Under the pieces are notes generated by a model. That model was not told the origin of the DNA and did not search any database. It was given only the letters and a program-made list of their open reading frames with translations. Of a stretch of DNA of 64,000 nucleotides, positions 43,950 to 54,261 are shown piece by piece. The translations under genes were made by a program, and so were the position numbers. Each line of letters begins with the position of its first letter. The stretch's first letter is position 1. Source of the DNA: Galeruca laticollis (Eukaryota; Arthropoda; Insecta; Coleoptera; Chrysomelidae); contig OY998179.1 of the NCBI GenBank assembly GCA_963921935.1, positions 26,037,114 through 26,101,113 on the forward strand, given 5' to 3'.

Positions 43950-44203
43950 AAATAAAATTTATCAACAGTAAAAACACAAGAGCTTTTTTTTTATCGGATA
44001 AATTTCTCTTTGCAACGAAACAGTTTTGCCAATCACTAATTTTACGAGAAAAACTGACATGATAAAATCGCGACACCGAAGGTGGAGCGATTTTATCTAA
44101 TGTCAGTTTTTCGAGCAAATTTAGTGATTGGCAAAACTTTGAGTCAAAGAGGAATTTATCTAATAAAAGAAAAGCTCGAGTGTTTTTTGGCAAGATAAAT
44201 TAA
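43950..44203. repeat. About 250-bp long inverted-repeat (fold-back) element
   Basis: Almost the whole block pairs with itself. TTTTGCCAATCACTAA (left) pairs with TTAGTGATTGGCAAAA (right), GAGAAAAACTGACAT pairs with ATGTCAGTTTTTCGA, and the apex GATAAAATCGC/GCGATTTTATC surrounds GACACCGAAGGTGGA. Outer arms extend to ATTTATC/GATAAAT. A long-TIR MITE whose transcript would be a near-perfect hairpin; open frames crossing it are artefacts of the symmetry. Confidence 0.85.
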
Positions 44204-45519
44204 CGACAGAATATATGGATGAACAACAACAATAATTGCGACTCATTGTCATTGTGTAAAAGTGACGTCCGCTTACTAGATATTGAGGAAGAGAAGTTTT
44301 TATCGCGATAAAAAAGGATGCACCTTTTTTATCGATGGCAAAGTGACAATAACATTTCCAGGTATATGAAATTTTAACATTGGAGTTAATTTATCACTTA
44401 TAAAAAATTGTTTTCGGCACCCCTAGTTAATTTTTCATTTTATTTGGCACTCCCCTTAAATCGTTTGCCTCCTATACAATAAAAATTGAAAAAAAGTGTA
44501 ATTACCAAGACGGCATAAATAATACTGCAAGCTATTGGTCACAATTATCATTAGTTTTTACAATCAACCAACGAATAACGTTTGGAGATTTCATAATGAA
44601 AAATATATTGCACCTTAATTTATTTTTATTGGTAAAATGTGAATTAATTGGAGTATGATTTAATTAAAATTACTGTTTACTTTTTTTTATCTTGACTGAG
44701 CATTTATATCCAGTTTGCTATAAGTTTATTTTGGTTTAAACTCTTCAAACTGTTATAGAACCCCTCTGATTAAAACGATGAACTATTTTTGGACTACGGG
44801 ACAGTGCAAATTCTTGAATTGCGAATGGTCCGACAAAATAAACAAACTCCTAACCTCTTTTTTATCTGTGATTTTCTTTTACGGTTCTTTTGCTTACCGT
44901 TTTTCGTTCTTTTGGTGTTTTAATCCTTCTTACCTCCAGCAATAATGCTATCATAATTTTCCTGTGGCACAGGAAATTTGTATACTTTTCCTAATAAGAA
45001 TGTACTAACTCCTGTTGGAACTAGAATTAGGACATGGTTCTTCACGGTATTATTTTTGTTATAAAGAGTTTGATTATTACGTATAAACAATACCCAATCA
45101 TGGATGAAAAAGTGTTAGGAATAGACAAGAATAAAAGTGTTGTTTTGGCGATACTGGATGACTTTTAAGTTGGAATAATGTTACTTATTCAATTACTAAC
45201 CTCAAAATTGGCTTTGCATTGGTTTCTTCACAAACTTTTGGATGATAGCGCAATTATTATAAAATATGAAGACCTACTATGTAGAATTAGCCAGCAGATA
45301 ATAACAAACGAAATGCAGTAAATATAGTTTTAGAAATTCAAGATAACATCTTAGACGAAAGTAATACTAAATAAATTATAATTTTTCTTCTCCTCTAGTG
45401 TAAGTTGAAAACAAGAAAGAGGAAAATGGGTAAGTTTGTATTATTAAAAATGGTATAAATATTAAGATGTTATATTTACCCAGAGGTGTAAGAAAACATT
45501 ACGACAAAACGGAAGAGAG
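44204..45519. other. Non-coding stretch
   Basis: AT-rich; only short palindromes such as TTTTTATCGCGATAAAAA at about 44296. No gene recognised. Confidence 0.4.
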
Positions 45520-45815
45520 TACATACATAAAAGAAAAAAAAAGCACATCCTCAAATTTTCAATTATAAAATATGTAAAAAGTGTCTCTTTAAATACTCTG
45601 AAAATATTGCTCATTATATTTTTATCAAATTTTGGGAATTAACTGACGATGAGAAATTTAACTTTTATGACAAAACGACTAAAAAAAGACGGAAAGAAAA
45701 TAAGTACTCATCTAGACCAAGAGGATACAATGTGTCTACATTTTTTGTTGCTGATCAAGAAATTCGTGTTTGTGTGACTTTTACTTGAAAGTTTTATCTG
45801 TTCAATAGTTCCATA
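45520..45815 (+). pseudogene. N-terminal fragment of a DUF7869-like gene (copy b)
   Basis: One frame reads HPQIFNYKICKKCLFKYSEN, FIKFWELTDDEKFNFYDKTT and FFVADQEIRVCVTF, then, after a one-base shift, FYLKVLSVQ. The CxxC followed by FW-L, a basic segment, and a (V/I)CxxFYLxxL end matches the region ahead of the catalytic-like domain in DUF7869-type insect proteins, and parallels exon 2 of the copy at 60310-62024. Nothing of the downstream part follows, so this is an isolated fragment. Confidence 0.5.
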
Positions 45816-48259
45816 TATTTTGTCTATGATTTACAGTTATGTCAATGTCATGTATGTCTATGTCAGTTGTCTGATATTATCATTATACATTGCGACGTGT
45901 TAAGATTATAAAGCATAGTATAATAAATGAATGAATTAAGAAACGACATGTTTGACTTAATAGCGGTGAAACGATGTGTTTCGACTTGAATTACACTTAG
46001 AACTTGATTTTCGACTTTGTTGCACAACTTAAGGAACCGGTTCACTATTCAACCCACTGACTCGTTAATAATGTAACTAATAACTTACTAACCGATTGCG
46101 TAACTAGGTGATAACTGCTTGACTAAGTGTGTATGCTTCTTGTATGAGTGTTGAACTTCACTTCGATGAGTATTGAATTGACTTCGTTGTTGAGTTATGA
46201 ACTTTCTTCACGCTGTAGACCTGTTAACTAGAAATCAGCAAGGGGCGTGCTTACACGTAGATTGGGGTGACTAAAAAGAAATGAACATTTCCTACTGGCC
46301 AGTACCAATGACTTGCTGGACCATTGATAAGAATCAACAATGGACGCCTGCAATAGATATTTCAATTTCTATTGAACATTCAAATGGTGACCTTTTACTC
46401 AGAAAGGTTATTCAAACGTTTATTACAAACCTTCCGACCATCTACCATAAAAATTCACATACAACGTGACAATAAGTCTTTTAAGAAACTTACAATTTTA
46501 GTTTTGTTCCAAGTAATAACATTTTAGGGCCTTTACAACACAATAAATAATAGTGTGAAACGTGACATTTTCCTAAATTTTTAACTATAGGATTTCAAAC
46601 ACAATGCGACAATGTATTTCACGAATTTCAAAATGTGTTTTCGTTTGCTCTAACAATACTACTTTACAACTAATAGTGCGAAGCGTGACAATTTGAGAAT
46701 ATTTAACAAAGCTGCAAATAAAGTGAATTTACCCTTTGAATTTACAGAATACCGAAAGAATACGAAAATATCTACCAATACTGAACACATTTTTACAACG
46801 CTAGCAAATAAACTGAATTTAAGGAAGGGTGTTTGCACAACTTTTCATCAATTTAGTAGTTATACCGTCTAAGCCAGGAGAAGAATTAGACCGAGGTTTT
46901 AATAATTGTTGTTTAACACGGTCCTCTGTAAATACCACTTGATCCAAAGATGCACTAAGACGAGGACAGTTAATGCACGGGAGGTTATCGTTTTTAGGTT
47001 CTCTGTTAAAAACTTGGGAAAATGTTGAAGCAAGAGTTTCAGACGAGTAGATTTTCTAATTCGAAATCTGTTGTGAAGAACGTCAAAATAATAAATATTT
47101 GAGTGCGTCTATGTGAACTGAACTAGTATTGTTCAAACCAAATCTATTTACGAACTCCAATTGTATGCTAACAACTCTAGTTACTCGATTCGATATATTT
47201 TTGATAACAATTTTTTTTATAATTAGAATATTCTGTACAATAAATATAAATAGTTATTACGTATAACGAAATAGACAGTTTTTTAAATAACTAGATCTAA
47301 AATATATTCCCATAAATAAGAATAATTAGTGTTATTATATATTGCACAATATTTCCGATTCTGATCCTGTTATTATTCACCAAACGTAACTGCTGTTACT
47401 CAAATAATATTAATTGTATCATTCTCTATAAAATCACAAATTTAAAAAACCAATGCACGACATAATTTGACATTTTCTAAAAAAAGGACTTTATTATTCC
47501 ACTGTTTTTGAATTTTTCCAATTTTATTACGTTTTCATGATAGTAACAAATGGTTTAAATGGAATAATTGTAGGAGTATTATTTGAATATACAATTAGAT
47601 TATTATGAAGATTGTGACAGAAAAGATATAAACAGTAACATAGTCTTGCTGACGGATAGTGATCTCTATTTTATAGGGACAAAAATATTACTTGGAATAA
47701 GAATTTTAACACAAGTTAACTTGTGCTCAAAAAAGACGAACAAGAAAATACAGCTGTGTTAGGTCATGTAACATTAACTATTTACTATGCTGAATACAAT
47801 TCTCTTTGTGTACACTGGAATGAGGTTATGTTGTTTTGTGTAAATAATAATACCATTCTCCTAGATTATAGGATTTTATTTTACAAAAGAAGAGATGAAC
47901 CAGTCTTACAACTGTATTTGTGCAATCAAGTTTGATTTTTAACACTTTAATTTATAAAAGTGGCGTTTTTTACGAAATTAGTTGCTTTATTTAAACGTCT
48001 GAAGGTGCTAGTTCTTCATTTAGTATCATCCTTTGTTTCTTGTTTAGCTCAATCATTATTTTCTAAAATTACTCATTATTTTTACAATCAATGTCTTTCG
48101 TGTCTACCTGTTCTTCCCTTCTTGGTTGTTTCGGTTTCCCATATCATCTTAAATGTCTCATTAATTATGACTATATCATGGTATCATCTCAAATCTTGTT
48201 TATCAATTTCTTGTACCACACTCACTACCTTCCATCACTTCTAATTCTATCGTCCCTTT
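45816..48259. other. Non-coding stretch of 2.4 kb
   Basis: No gene, RNA or element that I can name. The open frames here (for example 46281-46469, 47723-47935, 47960-48244) lack recognisable motifs, and their composition follows the local AT bias. Confidence 0.4.
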
Positions 48260-48695
48260 TCCCTGGGAAAAGAAGTAAGAAACAGATGAATCCCCCCGAC
48301 ACGGTAAGTCCGCGCTGCTGCATCAGGTAAGCGCCGATTTACACATCGGGGACAGCTATAAAGGCGATGTTAAACATTGTGTTTGTAAGTTGGCAGCCCT
48401 GACAAAATTATATAGTGGTATTTAGTTTTTTAAGTTAGTTTCATGCACGTTGTTATTTGTAAAAGGTTAGGTGATACCTGAAGTTGGTTGTTGGTTGGTG
48501 AGTCAATTTTTTAGCCATGTGCATGCCTTTTTGTTGTTAACAATTTATATTGTTTTTAAGATTTATTCTTAAATAAATCTGTTGCCAAGTATTGCCGTTT
48601 TAATTACCTTTTACACTGCTAACAGGTGATGGACTACTCAGCTTAGGGCATTCCTCGCCGAAGCAGGCAAGGGAAGTTACGGCTGAGGCAGCGAT

Positions 48696-48716
48696 CACAC
48701 ACACACACACACACAC
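48696..48716. repeat. (AC)n microsatellite
   Basis: Ten AC units. Confidence 0.9.
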
Positions 48717-48963
48717 TTCGACGACGAGCAAACAATCGCGAAAGGACAAGGGAGTATAGCCACCAGAGCTGCCCCTTCCAAAGGATATGGAGACCTCCCG
48801 GAACCTTTCACAGAATTAGAGAAAGGTGAGGGAGAATACGCGACGCGATACGCGAGCTACGATGAGGTCCTGTCGGAATGACAGGGGGTGGATGGAATGT
48901 TCTACTTCGCACCCACCCGCGTCTCTAGTCCGGGGGTTGATGCTTAGTGGGACGGGATTTCTC

Positions 48964-48993
48964 ACGCGCGCGCGCGCGTGTGTGTGTGTGTGT
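48964..48993. repeat. (CG)n(TG)n alternating tract
   Basis: Uninterrupted alternating purine-pyrimidine sequence, CG repeats passing into TG repeats; the (CG)n part is a classical Z-DNA-forming sequence. Confidence 0.9.
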
Positions 48994-48999
48994 ATCGTC

Positions 49000-49450
49000 C
49001 CTTATTATTCCTGCTATTTTTTTCAATACCTTCATCTGTTGTAGTTCAATCCCCTTATTTACTAAGTTCTGAATAATCTTTATCCTTATTTCTTCCATGC
49101 TTGATATTTTCCCGATTTTCATTTTTTGAATCGGCTTTATTTACTCAATTTTTCTTATTTCGGCTTCTGGTACTTCTTTCATGGTTCTTGTCACTAATGT
49201 ATTGTCCTGTACGTTCTCTTTTACTTGTTCCACGCCATTACCAACTTCTATATGTCCTGTTGTTATTAGCTGTTCAAAGTATTCCCTCCATGTTTCTAAT
49301 TTTTCATTTTCTTGTTAGTCTCTTTTGGTGACAGAGTACTGATTTCATTGGATAGCTATTCCATGGCTGGTTTCTTCTCATCAATGATGCCAATTTCCTT
49401 CAACTCTTCTTTATTCAATTTCGTAGTTTGTTTGAAAATGACTGGTTTTT
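49000..49450 (-). mobile_element. LINE fragment, EN-RT linker region
   Basis: On the - strand: LNKEELKEIGIIDEKKPA (about 49400), LETWREYFEQLITTGHIEV (about 49290), KEVPEAEIRKIE (about 49175), and MKIGKISSMEEIRIKIIQNL to LKKIAGIIRD (49010-49122). This corresponds to the stretch leading into RT (W-x-E-Y-F-x-x-L ... M-K-x-G-K-x-x-G), with the K-A-x-G-D motif eroded. Short and stop-ridden. Confidence 0.6.
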
Positions 49451-49737
49451 AGAACTATTGAAAGTTGACATATGTCGGAAGTAAAGATACCGAAAATGTG
49501 GGGTAATTCACAATAATTAAAGAATCAGGAGAGCTCGATAAAGATTAATATACTATACTACTACTACTACTAGAAATGTTTAACAACCGATACCTATAAT
49601 ATCTTAGGGTTGGTATTTAAGATAGAATAAACTGTCAAAATTAACCAAAAACAAAATATATTCCCTGGTTAAATAATTGAGGTTATTGGTTTAGTTGAAT
49701 AACAACTAAATTATTTATATTTTGACGTGCATTGGTT

Positions 49738-49743
49738 TTTATT
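49738..49743 (-). promoter_or_regulatory. Poly(A) signal of the 5-phosphatase gene
   Basis: AATAAA on the - strand, 15 bases after the stop codon of the terminal exon. It would give a very short 3' UTR; a more distal signal is possible. Confidence 0.5.
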
Positions 49744-49758
49744 TTATATATCAATATT

Positions 49759-50013
49759 CTAATCACTGTCAGCTTTGACAATAGGAAATACGTTGCTTAT
49801 ACCCAACACGCTGATTACTTTATCTTCATTTTGTCTGAAGTATAAAAGACAATAATTGCCTTTGAATCGATTAGGTAAATCTGGAAATGTGATTTCGTAC
49901 TTCTTCGTGTCTTGTGACTTACTACTGCTGCTCCTGCTGCTATCGTCAGTTGATGATGCGCATTTACTAACGTACTCGTAGGTTACGTACTCATCCAATG
50001 CACAGAAATTTTC
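49759..50013 (-). CDS. INPP5K: 5-phosphatase terminal exon: C-terminal half of SKICH domain
   Basis: Acceptor CTTGTAG precedes GAA AAT TTC; the exon encodes ENFCALDEYVTYEYVSK, a serine-rich loop (TDDSSRSSSSKS), and the last SKICH strands (YEITFPDLPNRFKGNYCLLY, SVLGISNVFPIV), ending TAG. SKICH domains of INPP5K/INPP5J end in a (Y/F)LLCY-x-S...S-x-x-G-x-S-x-F-x-I pattern, which fits. It joins in frame to the exon at 50269-50469 (DWIGLFK|ENF). SKICH directs these phosphatases to membranes. The symbol is by family likeness; INPP5J is the alternative. Confidence 0.85.
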   Translation of the reverse strand, partial: ENFCALDEYVTYEYVSKCASSTDDSSRSSSSKSQDTKKYEITFPDLPNRFKGNYCLLYFRQNEDKVISVLGISNVFPIVKADSD

Positions 50014-50268
50014 CTACAAGATAATATTGTGATTGAATATGAGCAATAAAATAAAAATGCGAAGAAATAAAAGTTGATTAACAGAATTATCATTCACAAT
50101 ACCACAAATGATATTTTCTCAATCCATATAAGAGATGAATTATCCAAAAGATAAATAGAGTTGTTAACTGGGTAAAATCTTTAATAACTTTCATTAAGGT
50201 AATTCCAAGAGAATCTGAGAGATTTTTCACCTACACTACTAAATATTGTATAAATATTTTAAACAAAC

Positions 50269-50469
50269 CTTGAAAAGTCCTATCCAATCCTCACTGTTTT
50301 CCTCAATGCCCTTTTTAAGCCTGTAGTATGCCTTGTTCTCTCCTTCGACGTCCCAACTTGTGATCTTGTCGAATTCAATCACAGATTCAGAATAATCTGA
50401 AAATACCTGATCAACACATGGTTGTGAATCCGTTCGTACCCTTGGTATTTTTAATACTGGTTGAGGAAT
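50269..50469 (-). CDS. INPP5K: 5-phosphatase exon: link and start of SKICH domain
   Basis: 67 codons, phase 0 at both ends. Acceptor TTATTCAG before ATT CCT CAA; donor AAG|GTTTGT. It carries the link after the catalytic domain (IPQPVLKIPRVRTD) and the SKICH beginning (VIEFDKITSWDVEGENKAYY ... SEDWIGLFK). The DWIGL(F/Y)K motif is a hallmark of SKICH. The intron to the next exon is only 255 bases. Confidence 0.88.
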
Positions 50470-51580
50470 CTGAATAACATTATAGTTGTAATTAATTTTT
50501 GTACATAATTTAAATAATAAGGGATATGTTCTGGTGGTGGTAATGTGCCTATTTTGACAACAGTATATTCGGATGGTAACCGGAAAACTAAATAACAAAG
50601 GCTATTTGAAAATACGAAAGGTAGTAAATCATGAAATAGCTTTAAAACAGTAGTTGTAAATTGTTTTTCATACAACTAACAAAAAAAAATGTTTTTCTAC
50701 TGGGCCTCTACTAAGTAGATAATTTTTGTATGATCAAATATGATAAACAAATAATGTATAGGTACTGTAGATTAAATACTCACCCAGTATATTTTATATT
50801 ACATTTGATATAAAACATCCCGCTCGCATTAATGAATAAGAAAATGAAATTGTTAGTAATGTTAATAATACTGATTTGAAAATTGCTAGAATGTTATTCA
50901 ATTTAAAAAAAACAGTTTTTCAAAATAGAATATACAGATTCTATAACATATATAAATTTTTGACTTCAAGTTTCAAATTACCAATCACATCACATATGTG
51001 ATGTCCTCTTATTTAAAATTTTAGAAATCCTTTGAAGAAGAATTCCTTTCATATATTTCTTCCTCAAGTTATAAAACATTTATTCAACACTAAAAAAAAT
51101 GTCTTCTAGGTTTCCATGTATTTGATATTCAACAACTAGACATAATTGTTAGATTGAGTATTGTTTTAGTAACAGGAAAAGTATTTGAACATATCTATAA
51201 ATGCAGAACTTCAAATTGGGCTCAGTTAATACTGTGGTCTTGGCGGAGAGCACCGCTCCCTATCATAATAACGCAACAGAGTGAAGTCAACTGTCATTAA
51301 TAATAAAAAAAATTGAATTATATGTGAATGTATTGATGTAGAAATAATATGTATATTAATTTGTAGCTATATCCCTCGTTATCGGTACCCGTTGAAGACG
51401 GTGCCCTGTTATTTCCATACGACCGGAAAAACGTCTCATCAGTAAAAAATCTGTTACAGAGATGTAATCGAGAACCTAGAATGTATCATGTTCTTCTGAT
51501 GATAAATAAAGAATTGTTTAACTGAAATTGTATAATTAAATACATAACAGTGAGTATAAGAAATTCAGGAAGCACTACAA

Positions 51581-51712
51581 CCTGGAAGAAGAATATCTGG
51601 ACTGGCTTTCATAAATGGTATAACCATTCAACTGTTCCGAAATGCTGTAAATAAAGCCATGAAGGTCACAAATGTCCAGACCGGATAAAGCACCTTAAGA
51701 AAAAGACTGCGA
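51581..51712 (+). mobile_element. Short 3'-end remnant of an RTE-like LINE (in intron)
   Basis: GRRISGLAFINGITIQLFRN then AVNKAMKVTNVQTG and TAA at 51686, followed by an AAGAAAAAG tail. It matches the last about 35 residues of RTE-type ORFs (R-R-x-x-W-L ... L-F-R-A-A-x-N-K-x-x-I-A-N). It lies in the intron between phosphatase exons. Confidence 0.5.
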
Positions 51713-51949
51713 CAAGGTTTTTAGTTCACAAGTTTCTTATGCTTAGTGAAAAAATTAACAATGTGTAGTTATTTTCACAATTTCATTATTATTTTTGCTA
51801 ACATTGTATATTATTGTGTAAATTAGAATGGAGGATTTACAAGTCAATAAACAAATCAAAATATCTTGAAATCAACTGTAATAATCTATTTGAAAGACTG
51901 TTTTTTCTATAAATATTAGCCTACTTATGATAGGATGCAAAGAAATTAC

Positions 51950-52103
51950 CTTAATAATGAATTCAGCAGAAACAGGCTTGTGATCACTAAGAGAATAATC
52001 AGGATGGGACCTGTAGGAAAGTTGTTCTACTTTTAGAGTTATATTCTCATAGTTATTAGAATTGACTCTATACAGTATTCTGTCACACCATGCTGGTCGT
52101 CTT
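51950..52103 (-). CDS. INPP5K: 5-phosphatase exon: PAWCDRIL and SDHKPV catalytic motifs
   Basis: Acceptor GGTTATAG; the first base A completes the AA|A lysine codon from the previous exon. It encodes RRPAWCDRILYR, then a variable loop (VNSNNYENITLKVEQLSYRS), then HPDYSLSDHKPVSAEFIIK; donor AAG|GTAATT. P-A-W-C-D-R-I-L and S-D-H-x-P-V are the two C-terminal signature motifs of inositol polyphosphate 5-phosphatases, contributing phosphate-binding and catalytic residues. The enzyme removes the 5-phosphate of PI(4,5)P2/PI(3,4,5)P3-type substrates. All key residues are intact, which supports a functional gene. Confidence 0.93.
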
Positions 52104-52530
52104 CTATAACCAAGAAATAATGTTTTCAGAAAACACGATTGTTAATAACATTCATGTGTTCAAATAACAATTTAACGTTTATTGGCTGATTTTGACCATT
52201 TTATTAAAAGTGGTTGCTGAATTTGTGGGAGAATTTTTTAAAATTATCTTTTGGATGAATTCGGCATAGTCGAAAAAAAGTAACTAATGTTTCATGTTAG
52301 TTGAAAAAACCAAACAGAATCGTTCCCAGTAGATTAAAAGAAGGATATAATAAAGGCTTAATCAACAAACCAGTCGCAACACTTATTTGTACCAGGTGAG
52401 CCTAAAAAATACGAAAAAAGAGACCTAAAGTTTATGACTGTTAATCGTTAGTTAAAAAGAAGAGGCTTTATATGAAATAATTTATGAAATTGACTGTCTC
52501 GACCCTTACTTCGTGGAATCTACTCATATT

Positions 52531-52618
52531 AGTGTTTTAAATGAAACTCAACGTTTCTAGCTAATTCCACAATATATTGTGGAATTAGCTAGAAACGTTG
52601 AGTTTCATTTAAAACACT
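52531..52618. repeat. Perfect 88-bp palindrome
   Basis: The left arm 52531-52574 (AGTGTTTTAAATGAAACTCA ...) is the exact inverse complement of the right arm 52575-52618 (... TGAGTTTCATTTAAAACACT), with the centre at AATA|TATT and no spacer. It lies in the 1.2-kb intron between the GDLNFR and PAWCDR exons, close to the 5' side of a pogo remnant. GAAATAATTTATG occurs both 53 bases before it (52478) and directly after it (52619). Confidence 0.95.
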
Positions 52619-52689
52619 GAAATAATTTATGCTTCAAATGTGAGAATATGACTTTATATTTTTTGAAAACATTTAAAAAGCGTTTTATA

Positions 52690-53245
52690 AAATAATGACC
52701 TTAGAAGACAAAGCAGATGGAGACGGTACTGAAGAATATAATCACTTTAATGAAGGTGAGTTATCGATCGAAACCCTAAAATTGATAGCCTAGCAAATCA
52801 AAGGTTTGGAATAAATGTACAACAAAAAATACAGGAATGGATAGAACATTATCACAAAGGTAGAGGGTATTAGATTATGGATTCAATTATCTAAATAACC
52901 TGACCTCTGTAGATAATTCTGACAAAAGTAGTGGATGATAATGGGAATAATTGCGTCACCAAAACAAGTCATGCAGTAAATGTACTTATCCAATATTTTG
53001 AAGAACAGCCTGGAACTAATGATATTTATTTGCTTCAGCTTAGAAAAATGAAGGAATTTATAAGAGGCAGCTTATGAAGCCCAAAAACAAACAAAAATTA
53101 GTGATTTTTACGAGGTACATGTCTAAATATATACATAAGTATATTATTCAATGAATTGAAAAAATAAAAGGTTTTTGGATTATCTTCAGTTATAAGGCAA
53201 ATGCTCGATTCCAGCTGGCTCGAATAATCGAGATTCCACTGTAAT
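52690..53245 (+). pseudogene. 3' remnant of a Tigger/pogo element with its terminal repeat
   Basis: The C-terminal part of a pogo transposase is readable (EDKADGDGTEEYNHFNEGEL, NVLIQYFEEQPGTNDIYLLQ, TNKISDFYE), matching the acidic tail and the QTKI-x-D-F/Y end of Tigger proteins. The element ends in GGCTCGAATAATCGAGATTC followed by CACTG, i.e. CAGTGGAATCTCGATTATTC read inward, a typical Tigger terminal repeat, next to TA. It lies in the phosphatase intron, in the opposite orientation to the gene. Confidence 0.75.
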
Positions 53246-53307
53246 ATTTTAAAATAAGCTAATTGTATTTTGATCAAATGGTTAACTAAACAATTTTCAC
53301 AACTTAC

Positions 53308-53538
53308 TTATAGTCATAAATAGGAGTTCCCACTGTGAACTTGAACGTAGGAGGAAATGTTGGATCCTGTTCTGTAAGTTCACTGAAAGCTTCTCCTTTC
53401 TTCATCACACTTCTAAGTTGATCATGCTCAAACAATGTTTTAATTTCTTTTTTCACTATTAGCCTCTCAATTTCTTCCGGGGTTCTGTCGAATTCCTCGT
53501 TTAAGCGGAAATTAAGATCTCCCATCCAAAATACATAG
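53308..53538 (-). CDS. INPP5K: 5-phosphatase exon: FWxGDLNFR catalytic motif
   Basis: Acceptor CATTTTAG, then one base of a split codon and YVFWMGDLNFRL. The W-x-G-D-x-N-(F/Y)-R motif holds catalytic Asp and Asn of the 5-phosphatase fold. It continues with RTPEEIERLIVKKEIKTLFE and EQDPTFPPTFKFTVGTPIYD, where F-x-E-x-x-I-x-F-x-P-T-F/Y-K is conserved in the family, and ends YDY-AA|GTAAGT. It splices in frame to 51950-52103 across a 1204-base intron. The exons for the earlier catalytic half (Mg-binding Glu, H-x-x-A-H segment) were not found between 53.5 and 64 kb. Confidence 0.93.
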
Positions 53539-53610
53539 CTAAAATGATATAGGGTATTAAGTTTTTACAAAATATCACTAGATGGCGTTTTCGAGTTTGG
53601 AATAACGATT

Positions 53611-54255
53611 TTGGTCAATTTTGACGTAATTTTTTTTAAATGAGCATTTCTGAGACTCCAAAAATTGAGATATTAACATTAATTGGAGTGGGTGATAAAA
53701 TAAGAACGTATTCTGAGGCAGAATATTTAATGAGAAGTATCCTGACCGTCACATTTCCCAGTCGACAGTGAGTGAGTTTAGTGAATTTGTAACTGTCAAA
53801 GATCTTCCCAAGCATGCGAGATCAAAATTGAATGACGAAAAAAAATTGGATATACTGTTAAATGCTTTAACACCTGGTTTAAGACAGCTTTTCCTGATAA
53901 TGTTAACCCCGCAGACATTGCTAGAAACATATGGTTTCAAGAAGATGGACCTATATTATATTAGCAGCAGTATGAACTTATCTCAATCAAGTTTTTCCGC
54001 ATGGATGGATCGGTAATCGTGGCGAAATTAAATATAGGCATCCAACTCTTACGATCCGATTCACTGTATTATTTTTTGTGGGGCTATTTTAAAAACGAAA
54101 ATCTTACAAGAATAAACCAACTAATAATGATTACTTAAAACACCCAATAGGGCAAGAAATTACTGCAAAGATGTTGCAAAATGTTGTCGAAGAATTTTTG
54201 TCAAGAAATAAACGGTGCCCACTTTCAGCATACGATTTAGACTATAATTGAAGAC
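53611..54255 (+). pseudogene. Mariner/IS630-like transposase remnant, internally deleted
   Basis: N-terminal HTH: PKIEILTLIGVGDKIRTYSE, EAEYLMR, then HISQSTVSEFSEFVTVKDLP and SKLNDEKKLDILLN (shifted frames). After a deletion come NIWFQEDGP (about 53924; (W/F)QQDGAPPH in relatives), GWIGNRGEIKYRHPTL (about 54003) and YYFLWGYF (about 54070; D-x-FLWGYLK in relatives), then NGAHFQHTI (about 54214). That order is characteristic of a mariner-type transposase family common in arthropods. The region holding the first catalytic residues is missing. Confidence 0.7.
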
Positions 54256-54261
54256 TTGTAA

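Larger units (their letters stand above)
48260..48993. other. GC-richer unidentified repeat region with (AC)n and (CG)n(TG)n tracts
   Basis: Composition rises sharply compared with both sides. It contains AATAAATCTGTTGCC (about 48570), an (AC)n run at 48696-48716, a TGTCGGAATGACAGGGGGTGG stretch near 48870, and an alternating purine-pyrimidine tract at 48964-48993. It looks like the end of an unrecognised mobile element abutting the LINE fragment that follows, but no protein signature supports that. Confidence 0.4.

Noticed and set aside
43939..44193. 84-codon open frame on the - strand
   Set aside because: It spans the symmetric fold-back; the open frame follows from repeat symmetry and AT content.
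46281..48330. Several open frames of 60-94 codons
   Set aside because: No motif, no splice logic, no composition shift; treated as chance frames.
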